This document shows positions 1-9,182 of a stretch of DNA of 64,000 bases, one piece after another (positions within the stretch are counted from its first letter, which is position 1; the number at the start of each line of letters is the position of its first letter). The translations under genes and the position numbers were made by a program. Below the pieces are notes generated by a model. That model was given only the letters and a program-made list of their open reading frames with translations, was not told the origin of the DNA and searched no databases. Source of the stretch: Akkermansiaceae bacterium UBA6138 (GTDB lineage: Bacteria; Verrucomicrobiota; Verrucomicrobiia; Verrucomicrobiales; DEV007); contig DIVG01000026.1 in assembly GCA_002422425.1 (NCBI GenBank), forward strand, positions 4,924 to 68,923, written 5' to 3'.

Positions 1-266
1 GCTCCGCCGAACCCCCCGCCCGCCGAGGGGCCGGTTCCCTGACTAAAGGCGCGGTGTCCGTATCGATCATAAGCGGCGCGCTTCTGATCATCCATGAGAA
101 TCTCATACGCTTCACCGAGTTCCTTGAATTTTTCCTCGGCGTCCTTGTCATCAGGGTTCTTGTCAGGGTGATACTTCACCGCCAACTGGCGATAGGACTT
201 CTTAATGTCCCCCGCCGTGGCACTCCGGGTCACACTGAGGACTTCGTAATAACAACGTTTTTCCAT
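1..266 (-). CDS. dnaJ: Chaperone DnaJ, N-terminal part (3' end outside window)
   Basis: Co-chaperone that stimulates the ATPase of DnaK and delivers unfolded substrates. The visible 88 residues are the J domain, starting at the ATG at 266 (MEKRCYYEVLSV), with helix II followed by the diagnostic HPD motif (YHPDKNPDD, about residues 32-40) and the KRAAYDRYG end of the domain. A Gly-rich linker (GPSAGGGFGG) is just starting when the window ends. It follows grpE in the same direction with a 42-bp gap and is probably in one transcript with it. Only the J domain and the start of the linker are visible, so a J-domain-only relative cannot be fully excluded, but the linker and the grpE neighbour favour true DnaJ. 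Confidence 0.93.
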   Translation of the reverse strand, partial: MEKRCYYEVLSVTRSATAGDIKKSYRQLAVKYHPDKNPDDKDAEEKFKELGEAYEILMDDQKRAAYDRYGHRAFSQGTGPSAGGGFGG

Positions 267-308
267 GTCGGGTCTTTCGATAAGGATCCGGCCAATCCCC
301 GGAAAATC

Positions 309-953
309 TCAGGACGCCTCGTCAGGTCCGGAGGAAACGACCACATTGGCCGCACGCAGGATTCGTTCCTTGAGCCGGTATCCGCGGCGCATCGTGTAAA
401 TGATATGCCCCTCGGGGACGGTGGCACTGGGCTCCTGTTTCAGGGCCTCATGCATGTTGGGATCAAAAACAAGCCCGTCCGAGGCGATGATCTCGACGCC
501 CTGATCGGTCAGGAAATCCCCGATCTGCTTGAAAACCATGGACATCCCCTGCAGAATGACAGACGAATCACCCTCGGAAACGCTCGCGGCCTTCAGGCCC
601 ATTTCAAAATTATCGATTACCGGGAGGAGCTGCTCAAGCAGATTGCGATTGGCATACTGGATAGCCTCGGACTTCTCCCGGGCCATGCGTTTGCGAAAAT
701 TGTCGAGATCAGCCTGGGCTCGTGCCGCCACATCCTTCCATTTATCCAGTTCGGCCGCCGGGTCAGGTCCGACGGATTCATCGGTCTCCCCCGGGGCGCT
801 CTCCATCACTTCTTCTTCGATGACTCCTTCACCGGCATGGGATTCCACCGGATCGGGACCTCCGTTGTCTTCTGTATTTGTCATTCCTGGCGAAACATTT
901 CCGCGACGACGGGCTGGGATAGCTCCGTCACTCGAGGGGGCGGGACTATTCAC
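309..953 (-). CDS. grpE: Nucleotide exchange factor GrpE
   Basis: GrpE releases ADP from DnaK. The N-terminal 60 residues are acidic and low in complexity. Then comes the long helical segment (ELDKWKDVAARAQADLDNFRKR) and the C-terminal beta-wing region with GrpE hallmarks (LLPVIDNFEMGL, FDPNMHEAL, GYRLKERILRAANV). Length is 214 residues from the GTG at 953, typical for the family. That GTG overlaps the stop of the upstream phosphatase gene by four bases (GTGA), suggesting translational coupling. The alternative ATG at 884 (MTNTEDNGG) would give 191 residues and has an AGGA immediately in front of it. Function is certain; the start is not. Confidence 0.93.
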   Translation of the reverse strand: MNSPAPSSDGAIPARRRGNVSPGMTNTEDNGGPDPVESHAGEGVIEEEVMESAPGETDESVGPDPAAELDKWKDVAARAQADLDNFRKRMAREKSEAIQYANRNLLEQLLPVIDNFEMGLKAASVSEGDSSVILQGMSMVFKQIGDFLTDQGVEIIASDGLVFDPNMHEALKQEPSATVPEGHIIYTMRRGYRLKERILRAANVVVSSGPDEAS

Positions 954-2389
954 CTTTTCTCGATGGCAATCAAGGTGATGTCGTCGATTTGCGCCATTCC
1001 CGCAGAAAACACCGACACTTCAGAAATAATGGAATTCACCAGTTCCTGAGAAGAACGCTTGCTGTTATCGATGACCATCTGACAGAGCCGGTCCATCCCG
1101 AACTCCTCACCCTCGATATTTTCACTTTCGATAATCCCGTCCGTGTAGAGTAAAAGGATGTCTCCCGACTCCATCCGAAAGCGGTAATCTTTCACCGAAC
1201 GCTTGAAGACCGGCCCTTCATCGACCCCGGCAGCCAACCCGGGAGGTTCAATCACCTCGATCTCGCCGGTGGCGCTTCGGAAGAGAATGGGCGGCTCGTG
1301 CCCGGCACGGGCCAGCGTGATCTCATTGGAAGCGCGCTCGACGATGAGGTAAAGAAGACTGACGAACATGTCCTCACGGATGTCGGGAAAGATGGAGTGG
1401 TTCACCGAATGCAGGACCGAGGCAGGGGAAAGATTATCGGGCGCGCGGCTCCGCAGGTTCGAGCGGCACATGGCCATGATCAACGAAGCGGCAATGCCCT
1501 TGCCACAAACGTCGCCGATGGCAATACCGTAACGGTCCTCGTCAACCCGGATGTAGTCGTAGTAATCGCCGCTAACGAGACGGGCCGCCTTGTATTCCGC
1601 AGCCACCTCGTAGTCCCTGAGCGCCGGGGCCGAACGGGGCAGCAGAACTCGCTGAATCTCGCTTGCCTGGGTCAGTTCACGCTCGAAGCGCCTTTTCTCC
1701 GACGCCTCGACGTGAATGATAGCGCTACCGAGGGCAAAAGAGCTCTGTTCGGCGACGCTGCCAAAGACCTCAAGATCATTTTGACTGAAAAGATCACCGC
1801 CTTTCCTCGTTACCACAAGGACACCGACCTGCTTGCGCGCATAGACCAGCGGGGCAGCAAGGAGCCGCACATTTTCGTGGAAGACGCTTGAGTCCGCCGC
1901 AAACTCGGCATGCTCGCCGAGATTTCCAATACAGAGGGGTTTCTGCTCCTGCATGACCCGGCCGACGAACGAATCGCCCAGGTCAAGGGTTGAGAGGCGG
2001 ATATAACTGCGATACTGGCTTTCCGCCTCGACCGGATCGTCCAATTCCTTGATTTCGAGCGGGACCGGCAGCACCGGGGAAGTGGTGGCTGACTGGTAAA
2101 TGGGGACAAGCTGACCGGTCTCGCCATCGAGCAGGTAGAGCACACCGGCGTCACCGCTGATGACATCGGCGACCCCGTCGACGATATAACGGTGCATATT
2201 CGAAGGGGAGTGATCATCCTGCAGCTTCTCCCCGAGCCCGTGGAGAAAATTGAACATGCGACGCTCTTCGATCTCGATCGCATCGCGCTCGCGAGCGACC
2301 CGGGTAAGGGCGCGCCGCTCCTGCAACCACACAAAAACAGCGGTGGAAATGGCCAACGCGAGGAGGACGGCATACACGAGGTGTTCCAT
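950..2389 (-). CDS. Membrane-anchored GAF/SpoIIE-type PP2C phosphatase (RsbU-like)
   Basis: Predicted serine phosphatase of a partner-switching pathway, which would dephosphorylate a STAS-domain antagonist. 479 residues: one N-terminal membrane helix (about 4-22), a short coiled coil, a GAF sensor domain (about 55-225) and a C-terminal SpoIIE/PP2C domain (about 260-479). PP2C motifs are visible: SGDYYDYI near 272, GDVCGKGIAASL near 292 and QIDDITLIAI at the end, supplying the metal-binding aspartates. It lies 18 bp downstream of a STAS protein gene, its likely substrate, and overlaps grpE. No RsbW-type kinase or sigma factor is nearby, so the downstream target is unknown. Confidence 0.9.
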   Translation of the reverse strand: MEHLVYAVLLALAISTAVFVWLQERRALTRVARERDAIEIEERRMFNFLHGLGEKLQDDHSPSNMHRYIVDGVADVISGDAGVLYLLDGETGQLVPIYQSATTSPVLPVPLEIKELDDPVEAESQYRSYIRLSTLDLGDSFVGRVMQEQKPLCIGNLGEHAEFAADSSVFHENVRLLAAPLVYARKQVGVLVVTRKGGDLFSQNDLEVFGSVAEQSSFALGSAIIHVEASEKRRFERELTQASEIQRVLLPRSAPALRDYEVAAEYKAARLVSGDYYDYIRVDEDRYGIAIGDVCGKGIAASLIMAMCRSNLRSRAPDNLSPASVLHSVNHSIFPDIREDMFVSLLYLIVERASNEITLARAGHEPPILFRSATGEIEVIEPPGLAAGVDEGPVFKRSVKDYRFRMESGDILLLYTDGIIESENIEGEEFGMDRLCQMVIDNSKRSSQELVNSIISEVSVFSAGMAQIDDITLIAIEKR

Positions 2390-2407
2390 GAGATGCCGAT
2401 ACCGGAG

Positions 2408-2941
2408 CTATCGGTCGACCGGGTGTGCCTCCAGTTCCAGCCTCAAAAATTCGACAACGTCGCAGAAACGACTGCGATTCTCCTCATTTGCCGCGATGAG
2501 CGCCTCGTGAGCGTCGAGGACAAATTCGGTATGCTCGGCCTTGCTCAGGGTCGGACAGGGGAGCGGCTTCTCAAGGTTCTGAGCGACAAGCTCCCGCTCC
2601 CTCGACCAGCGCGACCCCTCAAGGTCGAGCTTGATGAGCTTATCAAGACCGAGTTTGCAGATCGATTTGGCATTGCGCTCGCCTGGATTGATGATTTCCA
2701 CACCGCCGCAGGCATCGGCCTCAGTGACACGAGCAGCGAGACGGTAGAGCATTCCGATAACGGTGGAGTCAATGCCGCGGCAATCGGCCAGATCGATGAC
2801 AAACCGCCTCCAGCCCTTATCAAAGCGCCCCGTGAGGAACTCCTTGATGCAAGGTGCGTTTTCGTGATTTGCCGAACCGGTCACCTTGACCCAGGCAACC
2901 GATCCCAGACATCCGACCTGAATGGATCCTTCAGCACTCAC
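2408..2941 (-). CDS. STAS-domain protein (anti-sigma factor antagonist-like)
   Basis: 177 residues starting at a GTG. An in-frame stop a few codons upstream limits the choice of start. The first 100 residues are a STAS domain of the SpoIIAA/RsbV type: VAWVKVTGSANHEN, then VIDLADCRGIDSTVIGML, in which the Ser of DST sits at the usual regulatory phosphorylation site. The remaining 75 residues are a helical extension not found in minimal SpoIIAA proteins. First gene of the operon with the phosphatase, grpE and dnaJ. Role inferred: a phospho-switch dephosphorylated by the next gene's product. The kinase and target are not in the window. Confidence 0.82.
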   Translation of the reverse strand: MSAEGSIQVGCLGSVAWVKVTGSANHENAPCIKEFLTGRFDKGWRRFVIDLADCRGIDSTVIGMLYRLAARVTEADACGGVEIINPGERNAKSICKLGLDKLIKLDLEGSRWSRERELVAQNLEKPLPCPTLSKAEHTEFVLDAHEALIAANEENRSRFCDVVEFLRLELEAHPVDR

Positions 2942-3074
2942 GGGTGGAATGGTTTTCCCTAACAGATTTTCTGCGGCCCGGACTGCCGACAGACCCCCCG
3001 AGCCGACCCCGTCGGAACTTCAGGGAGAGAATGGTGAAACCAGCCTGATGACTCATGCGTCGTTCGACTAAAGG

Positions 3075-3557
3075 TTAATGCCAGAGATACGACTTATACT
3101 CCGCCAGGACCACACCGTTCTCGACAATCGAAGCCTTCCACTGGGTGACCTTGCCCTGGCGCTCGTAGTCACTCCCCGTGATCCTGAATTTAGTCACGTT
3201 GCTCCGCTTAGGCTGGGATACCGCGACCTCCTGAGCGTGAATTTTTGAACCGGTAGACCCCTGGCGATACTCAAGACGGACCGTCACAGGTGATCGTGAC
3301 TCGGACTTCCAGAAAATGGTAAAGTAGTTTCCGTGGAGATCTTTCTTCTCGGCATCTTCAACCACCCCGTGAAAATAACGAGTTTGCTCGAAATCGAGCA
3401 TCTGGTCTTCGGACCGCACGAGAGGTTTGTCCTGCAAGTGATAGGGATTGACCTTGGTAATGGCCACGGGGCCGCTTCCGGTCGTCGTGCAACCCGTGAG
3501 GATCAGAATCACGCCGCAGGCGCTTGCTTGGAGAAATCTCGTGAGTCCCGGTGTCAT
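3075..3557 (-). CDS. Putative lipoprotein, function unknown
   Basis: 160 residues from the ATG at 3557; a GTG at 3605 would add 16 residues. A hydrophobic signal segment (LTRFLQASACGVILILTGC) ends in a lipobox, so the protein is probably lipid-anchored at the Cys about 23 residues in. The mature part is mostly beta, with features such as YFTIFWKSES, VTVRLEYRQGSTGSK and TQWKASIVENG, resembling an immunoglobulin-like fold. I recognise no named family. It is a single gene between the STAS operon and mazG, with no clear partner. Confidence 0.7.
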   Translation of the reverse strand: MTPGLTRFLQASACGVILILTGCTTTGSGPVAITKVNPYHLQDKPLVRSEDQMLDFEQTRYFHGVVEDAEKKDLHGNYFTIFWKSESRSPVTVRLEYRQGSTGSKIHAQEVAVSQPKRSNVTKFRITGSDYERQGKVTQWKASIVENGVVLAEYKSYLWH

Positions 3558-3712
3558 CCGAATGCGTAGGGGGGATAGCTTTCGTTCGCTTAGACTACTT
3601 GTCACGCGGAAAGTAGGCTAGTGAAAGAAAAGATAGGCCCACTTTGACCGAAGTGAAACCGAAAAGGTGAGTTTTCCGCCGTTCTTTGACCGTCACTCGG
3701 GGAGGCAACGTT

Positions 3713-4561
3713 TCAACAAGGCCGAACCGCCTTGACCCTGTTCCAGGCCGCATCCACTTCCGTGAGAGTGGCCGAACTAAGATTAAGCCCCTCCCTCTGC
3801 AGATCATCCTCGACCGCCTGGAGCCTTTTCACGAACTTTCCATTTGCCGCGTGGAGGAGCAACTCGGCTTCATGTCCGGTCTTTCGGGCAAGATTAACCA
3901 CCGCAAAAAGAAGATCGCCGATCTCTTCAGCCACCTCCGGCCCGCTGCCCGAGTCGATTGCCGCCTCAACCTCCCCTATCTCCTCACGCACCTTCGCGAT
4001 CACCGGCGGGAGATCGGGCCAGTCGAAGCCCACCGTCGCCGCCTTGCGCTGGATCTTGCCCGCCGCCATGAGGGCGGGGAGACCCTCATTAGCCTTTTTA
4101 AGGAGGTATTCGGGCCCGGCCTGCCCCTCCTTCGCCCCCGAGCCGGGAAGGTCCGACGAGGTCTTCTCGCCCGCCTTGATCGACTCCCACTGGATCAGGA
4201 CGTCGGCAGAGGTGTCGGCCGTCGTGTCCCCGAAAACATGGGGGTGTCGGCGGATCAACTTGTCGCAGATCGCGCCCGCGACATCGTCGAGGTCAAAAGC
4301 GCCCTCCGCCGCCCCCGAGGCGATCTCGGCGTGGAAGACGGGTTGCAGGAGCAGGTCGCCAAGCTCGTCGATGATTTCCGCTCGATCCCCTCCGCGTATC
4401 GCCTCCGCGACCTCGTAGGCCTCCTCGATGAGATGTTTCGCGAGGCTTTCGTGAGTCTGCTCGGCATCCCACGGACAACCGCCCGGAGCCCGGAGCAGGT
4501 GCATGATGCGGCGAAGCCGGTCGACCGGCGGCAAGTCAGGGGAGGGAATCTCTTGGGGCAT
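3713..4561 (-). CDS. mazG: Nucleoside triphosphate pyrophosphohydrolase MazG
   Basis: Hydrolyses (d)NTPs to monophosphate and pyrophosphate, a house-cleaning and stress role. 282 residues from the ATG at 4561 (MPQEIPSPD), close to the E. coli enzyme (263). Two MazG repeats are visible. The N-terminal one has LRAPGGCPWDAEQTH, then EEAYEVAEAI and IDELGDLLLQPVFHA, giving the metal-binding EExxE...ExxD pattern. The C-terminal one has KVREEIGEVEAAI and EEIGDLLFAVVNLAR. The reading frame stays open far upstream, but those codons lie across the divergent rsmE gene and are not used. About 90 bp separate the two starts, a shared divergent promoter region. Confidence 0.94.
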   Translation of the reverse strand: MPQEIPSPDLPPVDRLRRIMHLLRAPGGCPWDAEQTHESLAKHLIEEAYEVAEAIRGGDRAEIIDELGDLLLQPVFHAEIASGAAEGAFDLDDVAGAICDKLIRRHPHVFGDTTADTSADVLIQWESIKAGEKTSSDLPGSGAKEGQAGPEYLLKKANEGLPALMAAGKIQRKAATVGFDWPDLPPVIAKVREEIGEVEAAIDSGSGPEVAEEIGDLLFAVVNLARKTGHEAELLLHAANGKFVKRLQAVEDDLQREGLNLSSATLTEVDAAWNRVKAVRPC

Positions 4562-4651
4562 GGGAGAGAGGATTCGATGGTGGACAAGTTCGGCCCGGGA
4601 CGGTTTACTCCCCTGAGTGGCGCTCCCTTTAAATTCACGCCTTTTTTGCCC

Positions 4652-5404
4652 ATGGCAAAGCATCGATTTTACCTTCCCGCTCCATCGTGGAATCTTGAGC
4701 ATCTCGTCCTTACCGGAGAAGAAGCCCATCACTGCCTTGACGTGATGCGCTGCCGCGAGGGAGACCGCGTCATCGCCTTCAACGGCAACGGAACCGAGGC
4801 CGAAGCCGAGATCGTTGCCACTGCCAGAGGCAGCGTGACCCTGCACGCGAAGCTCGTCAACGAGACGCCGCGCCCGCCCACCCGCATTACCCTCGGACAG
4901 GCCGTTCCCAAAGGAAAAAACATGGATCTCATCATTCAGAAGGCGACAGAGCTGGGCGTCTCGGAGATCGTGCCGCTGCTCTCCGAACGGACCGTCGTGC
5001 AGCTCGACGGCGAAGACCTCGCGAAAAAGCAGCAAAAATGGCAGCGCATCGCGGTCGAAGCCTGCAAGCAGTGCGGACAAAACTGGGTCCCCGAGGTAAA
5101 GACCCCGATGAAGGTCGAAGCCTTCGCGCGGTTCGCGCGCGACCCGCTCAAGCTCATCGCCGCCATCAGCCCCGATGCGCAAAATCTCAAGGCGATCCTC
5201 GCCGCACGGGAACCGTCGGGTGCCCCCCGTGCCGACGCCGCCAGTCTCATGATCGGTCCCGAAGGCGACTTCACTCCCGCTGAGCTATCGCAAGCCTACT
5301 CCTTCGGCTTTGCTCCCCTCTCCCTCGGCCCCATCATCCTGCGCAGCGAGACCGCCGCGATCTACGCCCTCAGCATCACCGGTCACGAGCTGGCGGAATC
5401 GTGA
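4652..5404 (+). CDS. rsmE: 16S rRNA (uracil(1498)-N3)-methyltransferase RsmE
   Basis: SPOUT-family enzyme that methylates N3 of U1498 in the 30S decoding region using S-adenosylmethionine. 250 residues from the ATG at 4652 (MAKHRFYLPAP). An N-terminal PUA-like domain (HHCLDVMRCREGDRV) is followed by the knotted SPOUT domain with KGKNMDLIIQKATELGV, PLLSERTVV, the LMIGPEGDFTPAE loop and LGPIILRSETAAIYAL, the classic RsmE signature for cofactor binding. Divergent from mazG. Confidence 0.96.
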   Translation: MAKHRFYLPAPSWNLEHLVLTGEEAHHCLDVMRCREGDRVIAFNGNGTEAEAEIVATARGSVTLHAKLVNETPRPPTRITLGQAVPKGKNMDLIIQKATELGVSEIVPLLSERTVVQLDGEDLAKKQQKWQRIAVEACKQCGQNWVPEVKTPMKVEAFARFARDPLKLIAAISPDAQNLKAILAAREPSGAPRADAASLMIGPEGDFTPAELSQAYSFGFAPLSLGPIILRSETAAIYALSITGHELAES

Positions 5405-5449
5405 GAAAGAAACAGGAAACCGACGGGGCTCCTCGGCTGCCTAGCTGCC

Positions 5450-6496
5450 TCATGGCGTTGCCACGACGTGGAGCAGGCGAATCGTCGTTGTCTGCTCGAC
5501 CGGGACAGACTGAGCGCCCCTCCCCTCTGGGCCGGGGAAATCGAGAGTCAACGAAAGGTGCTGCTCGCTGAATCGGAGCATCTTGTCCAGCGGATCAAAG
5601 AGAAGCTGACCCGTCAAGCGGTGGCCCTGAAGCCCGATAGAACCACCCGTGTCGGCACCCGCTTCCTCCGCGTGGGCCGCGCCTGGCACCTCGCCGCTGA
5701 GCTCACCCGCGAATTCGATCTTGAGACACTGATTTTCCTCGAAAACCTCGGACCCGGTGAAGGTGTAGGTGATCTCAAAAAGCATTGATCCGGCCGACCC
5801 GACGCGGCGGGTGCCCTGCAAGGTCCAGATGTCGCCGGGATAGACGGGCCTGACAGGGAATCCCTGCGGGATCGTTCCCAAAAGTTGCTTCAGCTCGTCG
5901 GGACCGAACTGCGGCAGCCCCGGCAGAGGCGTCTCCGGCCCGAGGCGACCACCCTCGACCGCCGAGGTGATTTGAAGATTTTCATTCAGAGTAAAATCAA
6001 CGGAGCGGTAGAGCGCGGCTTCGAAATGACGGCCCGCCAACGTGCCTCGGTCTCCGGGCTTGAGCGACTCGTAGGTAATGATCCGGTCGCCCGACTGAAG
6101 ACGCACGTCGAGTCGCTCGGACCGAGCCTTGATGGCCACTCCATTTTTCCCATCAAGGCGCACGCCCGCATCGAGACGCGCCTGTTGCTCAATATGAGCC
6201 GTGTCGGCTGCGCCGGAGGAAGATCGCAACTCGGTCCGCATCACAAAGCGATAGGTGTTGCCCGGAAGAAATTCGGGACGGATCACCACTGCCTTGCTCC
6301 CCGGAGGCCTCACCGGGCGCGCCTCCTCTTTGAGCGATGGCGGAGACGGAATCGCCGTTGGCAACTCCTTCACCGGGGCCGCCACCGGCGGCGTTGACGG
6401 CAACTCCTGCGCCCGTGTTGTCCGGCAAAAACCGGGAAAGGTCAACACAGCGCCTGCGATGGTAAAGAATCGGAAGATGGGCGGTGAAAAAAGCAC
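5450..6496 (-). CDS. Secreted protein of unknown function (DUF6263-like)
   Basis: 348 residues starting at a GTG. An N-terminal hydrophobic segment (about 8-25) ends in a likely signal peptidase site near TRAQ. A Pro-rich linker to about residue 65 follows. The rest is a beta-rich domain with YRFVMRTELRSSS, PVYPGDIWTLQGTRR and GQLLFDPLDKMLRFSEQHLSLTL. The pattern of a requirement for a minimal value followed by a Trp (PGDIWT) resembles the DUF6263 family, but I cannot confirm this. Divergent from the Gfo/Idh/MocA-glycosyltransferase gene with about 110 bp between the starts. Confidence 0.7.
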   Translation of the reverse strand: MLFSPPIFRFFTIAGAVLTFPGFCRTTRAQELPSTPPVAAPVKELPTAIPSPPSLKEEARPVRPPGSKAVVIRPEFLPGNTYRFVMRTELRSSSGAADTAHIEQQARLDAGVRLDGKNGVAIKARSERLDVRLQSGDRIITYESLKPGDRGTLAGRHFEAALYRSVDFTLNENLQITSAVEGGRLGPETPLPGLPQFGPDELKQLLGTIPQGFPVRPVYPGDIWTLQGTRRVGSAGSMLFEITYTFTGSEVFEENQCLKIEFAGELSGEVPGAAHAEEAGADTGGSIGLQGHRLTGQLLFDPLDKMLRFSEQHLSLTLDFPGPEGRGAQSVPVEQTTTIRLLHVVATP

Positions 6497-6606
6497 AAGA
6501 TGAGAAGATCACATTTCGGCGGGGGGTTCAATCCCGGAACGGCGTGGCGTTGCGCTTTGCCGAATCTGGCGGAAGCTCGGGAATACTGAATGAACACCAG
6601 GCAATA

Positions 6607-9114
6607 ATGGGTAATCGAGGACTTGTCCGAAACGCGGTGCTGCGCCTCGCCTTGGTGGGGTTCGGAAACCGCGCCGGGGAGCACCTCGATGCGCTGGCGC
6701 TCGAGGAGTTGCCTGTCGAATTCCGCTGCGTCTGCGATTCCGATCCGGTGGCCCTCAAGCGCGCTAGAAAGCGCCTGCCCGGGGTAGCGGCAGGGAATGA
6801 TCTCGCCCTCCTCCTAACAGAAAATCCCTGTGACGTGGTGGTCTTGACGTTGCCTCCGGCGGTCGATTTAAAGGAAATAGTGAAAGTGATTTCCCGGTCT
6901 CCAGCCGTGAAAGCAGTTTTGGTGGAAAAGCCGGCGGCAAATTCCTCTCAGGCGGCGGCGGAATCACTGGGTGCCCTACCGATGCCGGTTTTTATTTTTC
7001 ACCAGATGAGGCTTCTTCCGTGGGCGGCTGAAGCGAAGCGCCGGTTTCGGGAGGAGATGGCAGAGGAGTCGCACGAGCTATTGATCGAAGCCTTCTGCTA
7101 CGGGAAATTTCTTGATCAGGGGCTACATGTTTTTGATCTTGCCTGTTGGATCACCGGAGAAATGCCTCAGGCAGTTCATCGCGTTCTCGCGGAGCATAAC
7201 CCCGCCCGGGTCAGCGCGCGCGCGCCGCTTCCGTTTGACTGGAGAATGGATCACACCCACGCCGGTCCCACCGTGCTTGAAGTGGATGCCGGGTGGGGGC
7301 CTCGCCGAAAATTTTCGCTAAAAGCGGGGCCCTCCGCAGCTTCCGGCTGGCTTGGCAAAGGAGTCCGGATCTCTTCAGATGGCGTCGTCCGGCTGGAACT
7401 AACGGCGACCGGACTTCGAGGGCAGGGTATGTCGGCTGATGAAATGACGGCCATCGGGTCCGTGGATGACTACAAGCGAGCCACCGCTTCCGTTTACAAA
7501 GCGCTCTCTCGCTGGCTGATGGAGGATGGACCCGCTCCTGATCTGCCCCGGCTCGCGGAGCACCTCGATCACTTGCGCTGGTATGAGCGGGCGCTCGCGC
7601 ATGAGTGCCTCGAACGTCTCCCTCCCCCGACCTGGCTGAGAAACGATCGCCCGAAGATGCCGGTTCTGGTGGTGATTCCCCTCAGCGATCACCGCGGGAT
7701 TGCCGAAGACTGCATCCGAAGCTGGACGCAGGATCAGAACTGCCAGGAAGAGGACTACGAACTTGTCGTCATCAGCAACAAGGATACAAAGGAGATCGGA
7801 GACGCTCTTCGCCCCTATCTTCGCCCCCGCGACCGTCTCATTGAAACCAACACACCAACCGCCGCCCTCGGTCAGGGAGATATGGAGGAATATGTGATTG
7901 GCATCGAGTCGGGCGAAAGTGAGTGGATTTTCCTGACAGAACCTCACTGTGAAGTCCCTCCGGATATCGTCTCGGAAATAAGGCGGTTTTTTGCTACGAG
8001 TGAAGCGGCGGGCTTTTGCACAAACTGTCTGGATTGTGTGGACACTCACTGGGGAAAGATGGAAGCCCTCTACTCTGCCGAGGGTTTTGCCGGGTGGAAA
8101 GAGGAGGGTAACTGGGGCAAAATGATCATGCGGGGCTTCGGGATTCGCCGCACGGCCTACGAGATGGTCGATGGATTCCGGCTCAGGTATGGACGCTTCA
8201 GTGAATGGCTTCTGGCGGCGGATCTGCACCGGCGCGGTCTCTATCTTGATTTCGCCTCGCAGGTTTATGTTAAGCACCACTACACTCTCGAGAAAAAATA
8301 TTTGGACGGAGCCATCGAAGAATTTGTCATCGGTCAGGCCAGATACCTGCGCGAGGCCCCGGAAAACGAACGCCTTCCCTATTTTACAACTCCTTCGATC
8401 GACCTTCCTCTTCCGCCGCATCTCGAGACCCTCTTCGACTCGGCTGCCCGACTCGCCGCAAGACAAGAGGGACGCTTCTTCCCGAAAAAGAGAAATCGAA
8501 TCCAGCGCGAGTTCACAAAAATCATCAAGAGAAACTGCTGCGCATTTATCGTTCAAGTGATCGCCGGGCGGTTTCCCCGAAAGGCATTCCCGTTTTTTAA
8601 AGCGTATTATCAGGCGCAGATTGACGCCTGCCTGATTCAACACCTTCCGGAAGGGAGCGGAAGGGCCGGTTACCGGCTCGAACCGGGTCAGAACTGGACG
8701 GTGGCGGACGGGGACTTCTCTTCGCTGGTGGAGATCCATGAGCAGGAAGAGTGGAAAGGGCAGCGATTTCACTGGTCAAAACCGGTTTTCGCCATTCCGG
8801 TCTCCCTGCCGCCCGCTTCTCCGCAAATGGCGGTCCTGCGTCTCGTCCTTCCGGGTATCCTCGGCTCATTGGATCCGGCGAAAATATTTCTCATTACCCC
8901 TCGAAATCCGAACGAACCTGTCTTTCCTTCGCTTGATCGGGCTGACGACTCGGTGACTTTAACCTTCAAATGCCTCGTGCCCCAGAGCGAAGGAACAGAC
9001 CGGAACGATTGGTTCGTCGTGAATGTGCCGGCCCTGAGAGGGGATCGACGAGAAAAGCGCAAACTCGGAATCCCCGTTTCGGAAATCTCCTTGAACAGAC
9101 AGGGATGTGAGTAA
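6607..9114 (+). CDS. Fusion protein: Gfo/Idh/MocA-like oxidoreductase + family 2 glycosyltransferase
   Basis: 835 residues from the ATG at 6607; an in-frame ATG at 6484 would add 41 poorly conserved residues. Residues 12-345 look like a Gfo/Idh/MocA NAD(P)-dependent sugar dehydrogenase: nucleotide-binding LALVGFGNRAGEHL, the family signature VLVEKPAA near 104, and FLDQGLHVFDLACWITGE carrying the usual His/Asp. Residues 350-640 are a GT-A glycosyltransferase of family 2 (VLVVIPLSDHRG, WIFLTEPHCEVPPD, WGKMIMRGFGIRRTA). Residues 690-835 form a beta-rich C-terminal domain. The fusion suggests that a nucleotide-sugar or sugar precursor is oxidised or reduced and then transferred by one protein. 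The substrate is unknown. Confidence 0.82.
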   Translation: MGNRGLVRNAVLRLALVGFGNRAGEHLDALALEELPVEFRCVCDSDPVALKRARKRLPGVAAGNDLALLLTENPCDVVVLTLPPAVDLKEIVKVISRSPAVKAVLVEKPAANSSQAAAESLGALPMPVFIFHQMRLLPWAAEAKRRFREEMAEESHELLIEAFCYGKFLDQGLHVFDLACWITGEMPQAVHRVLAEHNPARVSARAPLPFDWRMDHTHAGPTVLEVDAGWGPRRKFSLKAGPSAASGWLGKGVRISSDGVVRLELTATGLRGQGMSADEMTAIGSVDDYKRATASVYKALSRWLMEDGPAPDLPRLAEHLDHLRWYERALAHECLERLPPPTWLRNDRPKMPVLVVIPLSDHRGIAEDCIRSWTQDQNCQEEDYELVVISNKDTKEIGDALRPYLRPRDRLIETNTPTAALGQGDMEEYVIGIESGESEWIFLTEPHCEVPPDIVSEIRRFFATSEAAGFCTNCLDCVDTHWGKMEALYSAEGFAGWKEEGNWGKMIMRGFGIRRTAYEMVDGFRLRYGRFSEWLLAADLHRRGLYLDFASQVYVKHHYTLEKKYLDGAIEEFVIGQARYLREAPENERLPYFTTPSIDLPLPPHLETLFDSAARLAARQEGRFFPKKRNRIQREFTKIIKRNCCAFIVQVIAGRFPRKAFPFFKAYYQAQIDACLIQHLPEGSGRAGYRLEPGQNWTVADGDFSSLVEIHEQEEWKGQRFHWSKPVFAIPVSLPPASPQMAVLRLVLPGILGSLDPAKIFLITPRNPNEPVFPSLDRADDSVTLTFKCLVPQSEGTDRNDWFVVNVPALRGDRREKRKLGIPVSEISLNRQGCE

Positions 9115-9182
9115 GCGCCTGATCATCAGGCGATGAAAAAGGAAGATTGACATTTCGTTAGGGGTGCCTTTAGCCTGACCTC

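Noticed and set aside
4562..5182. N-terminal extension of mazG
   Set aside because: The frame is open but lies over rsmE; MazG similarity begins at 4561.
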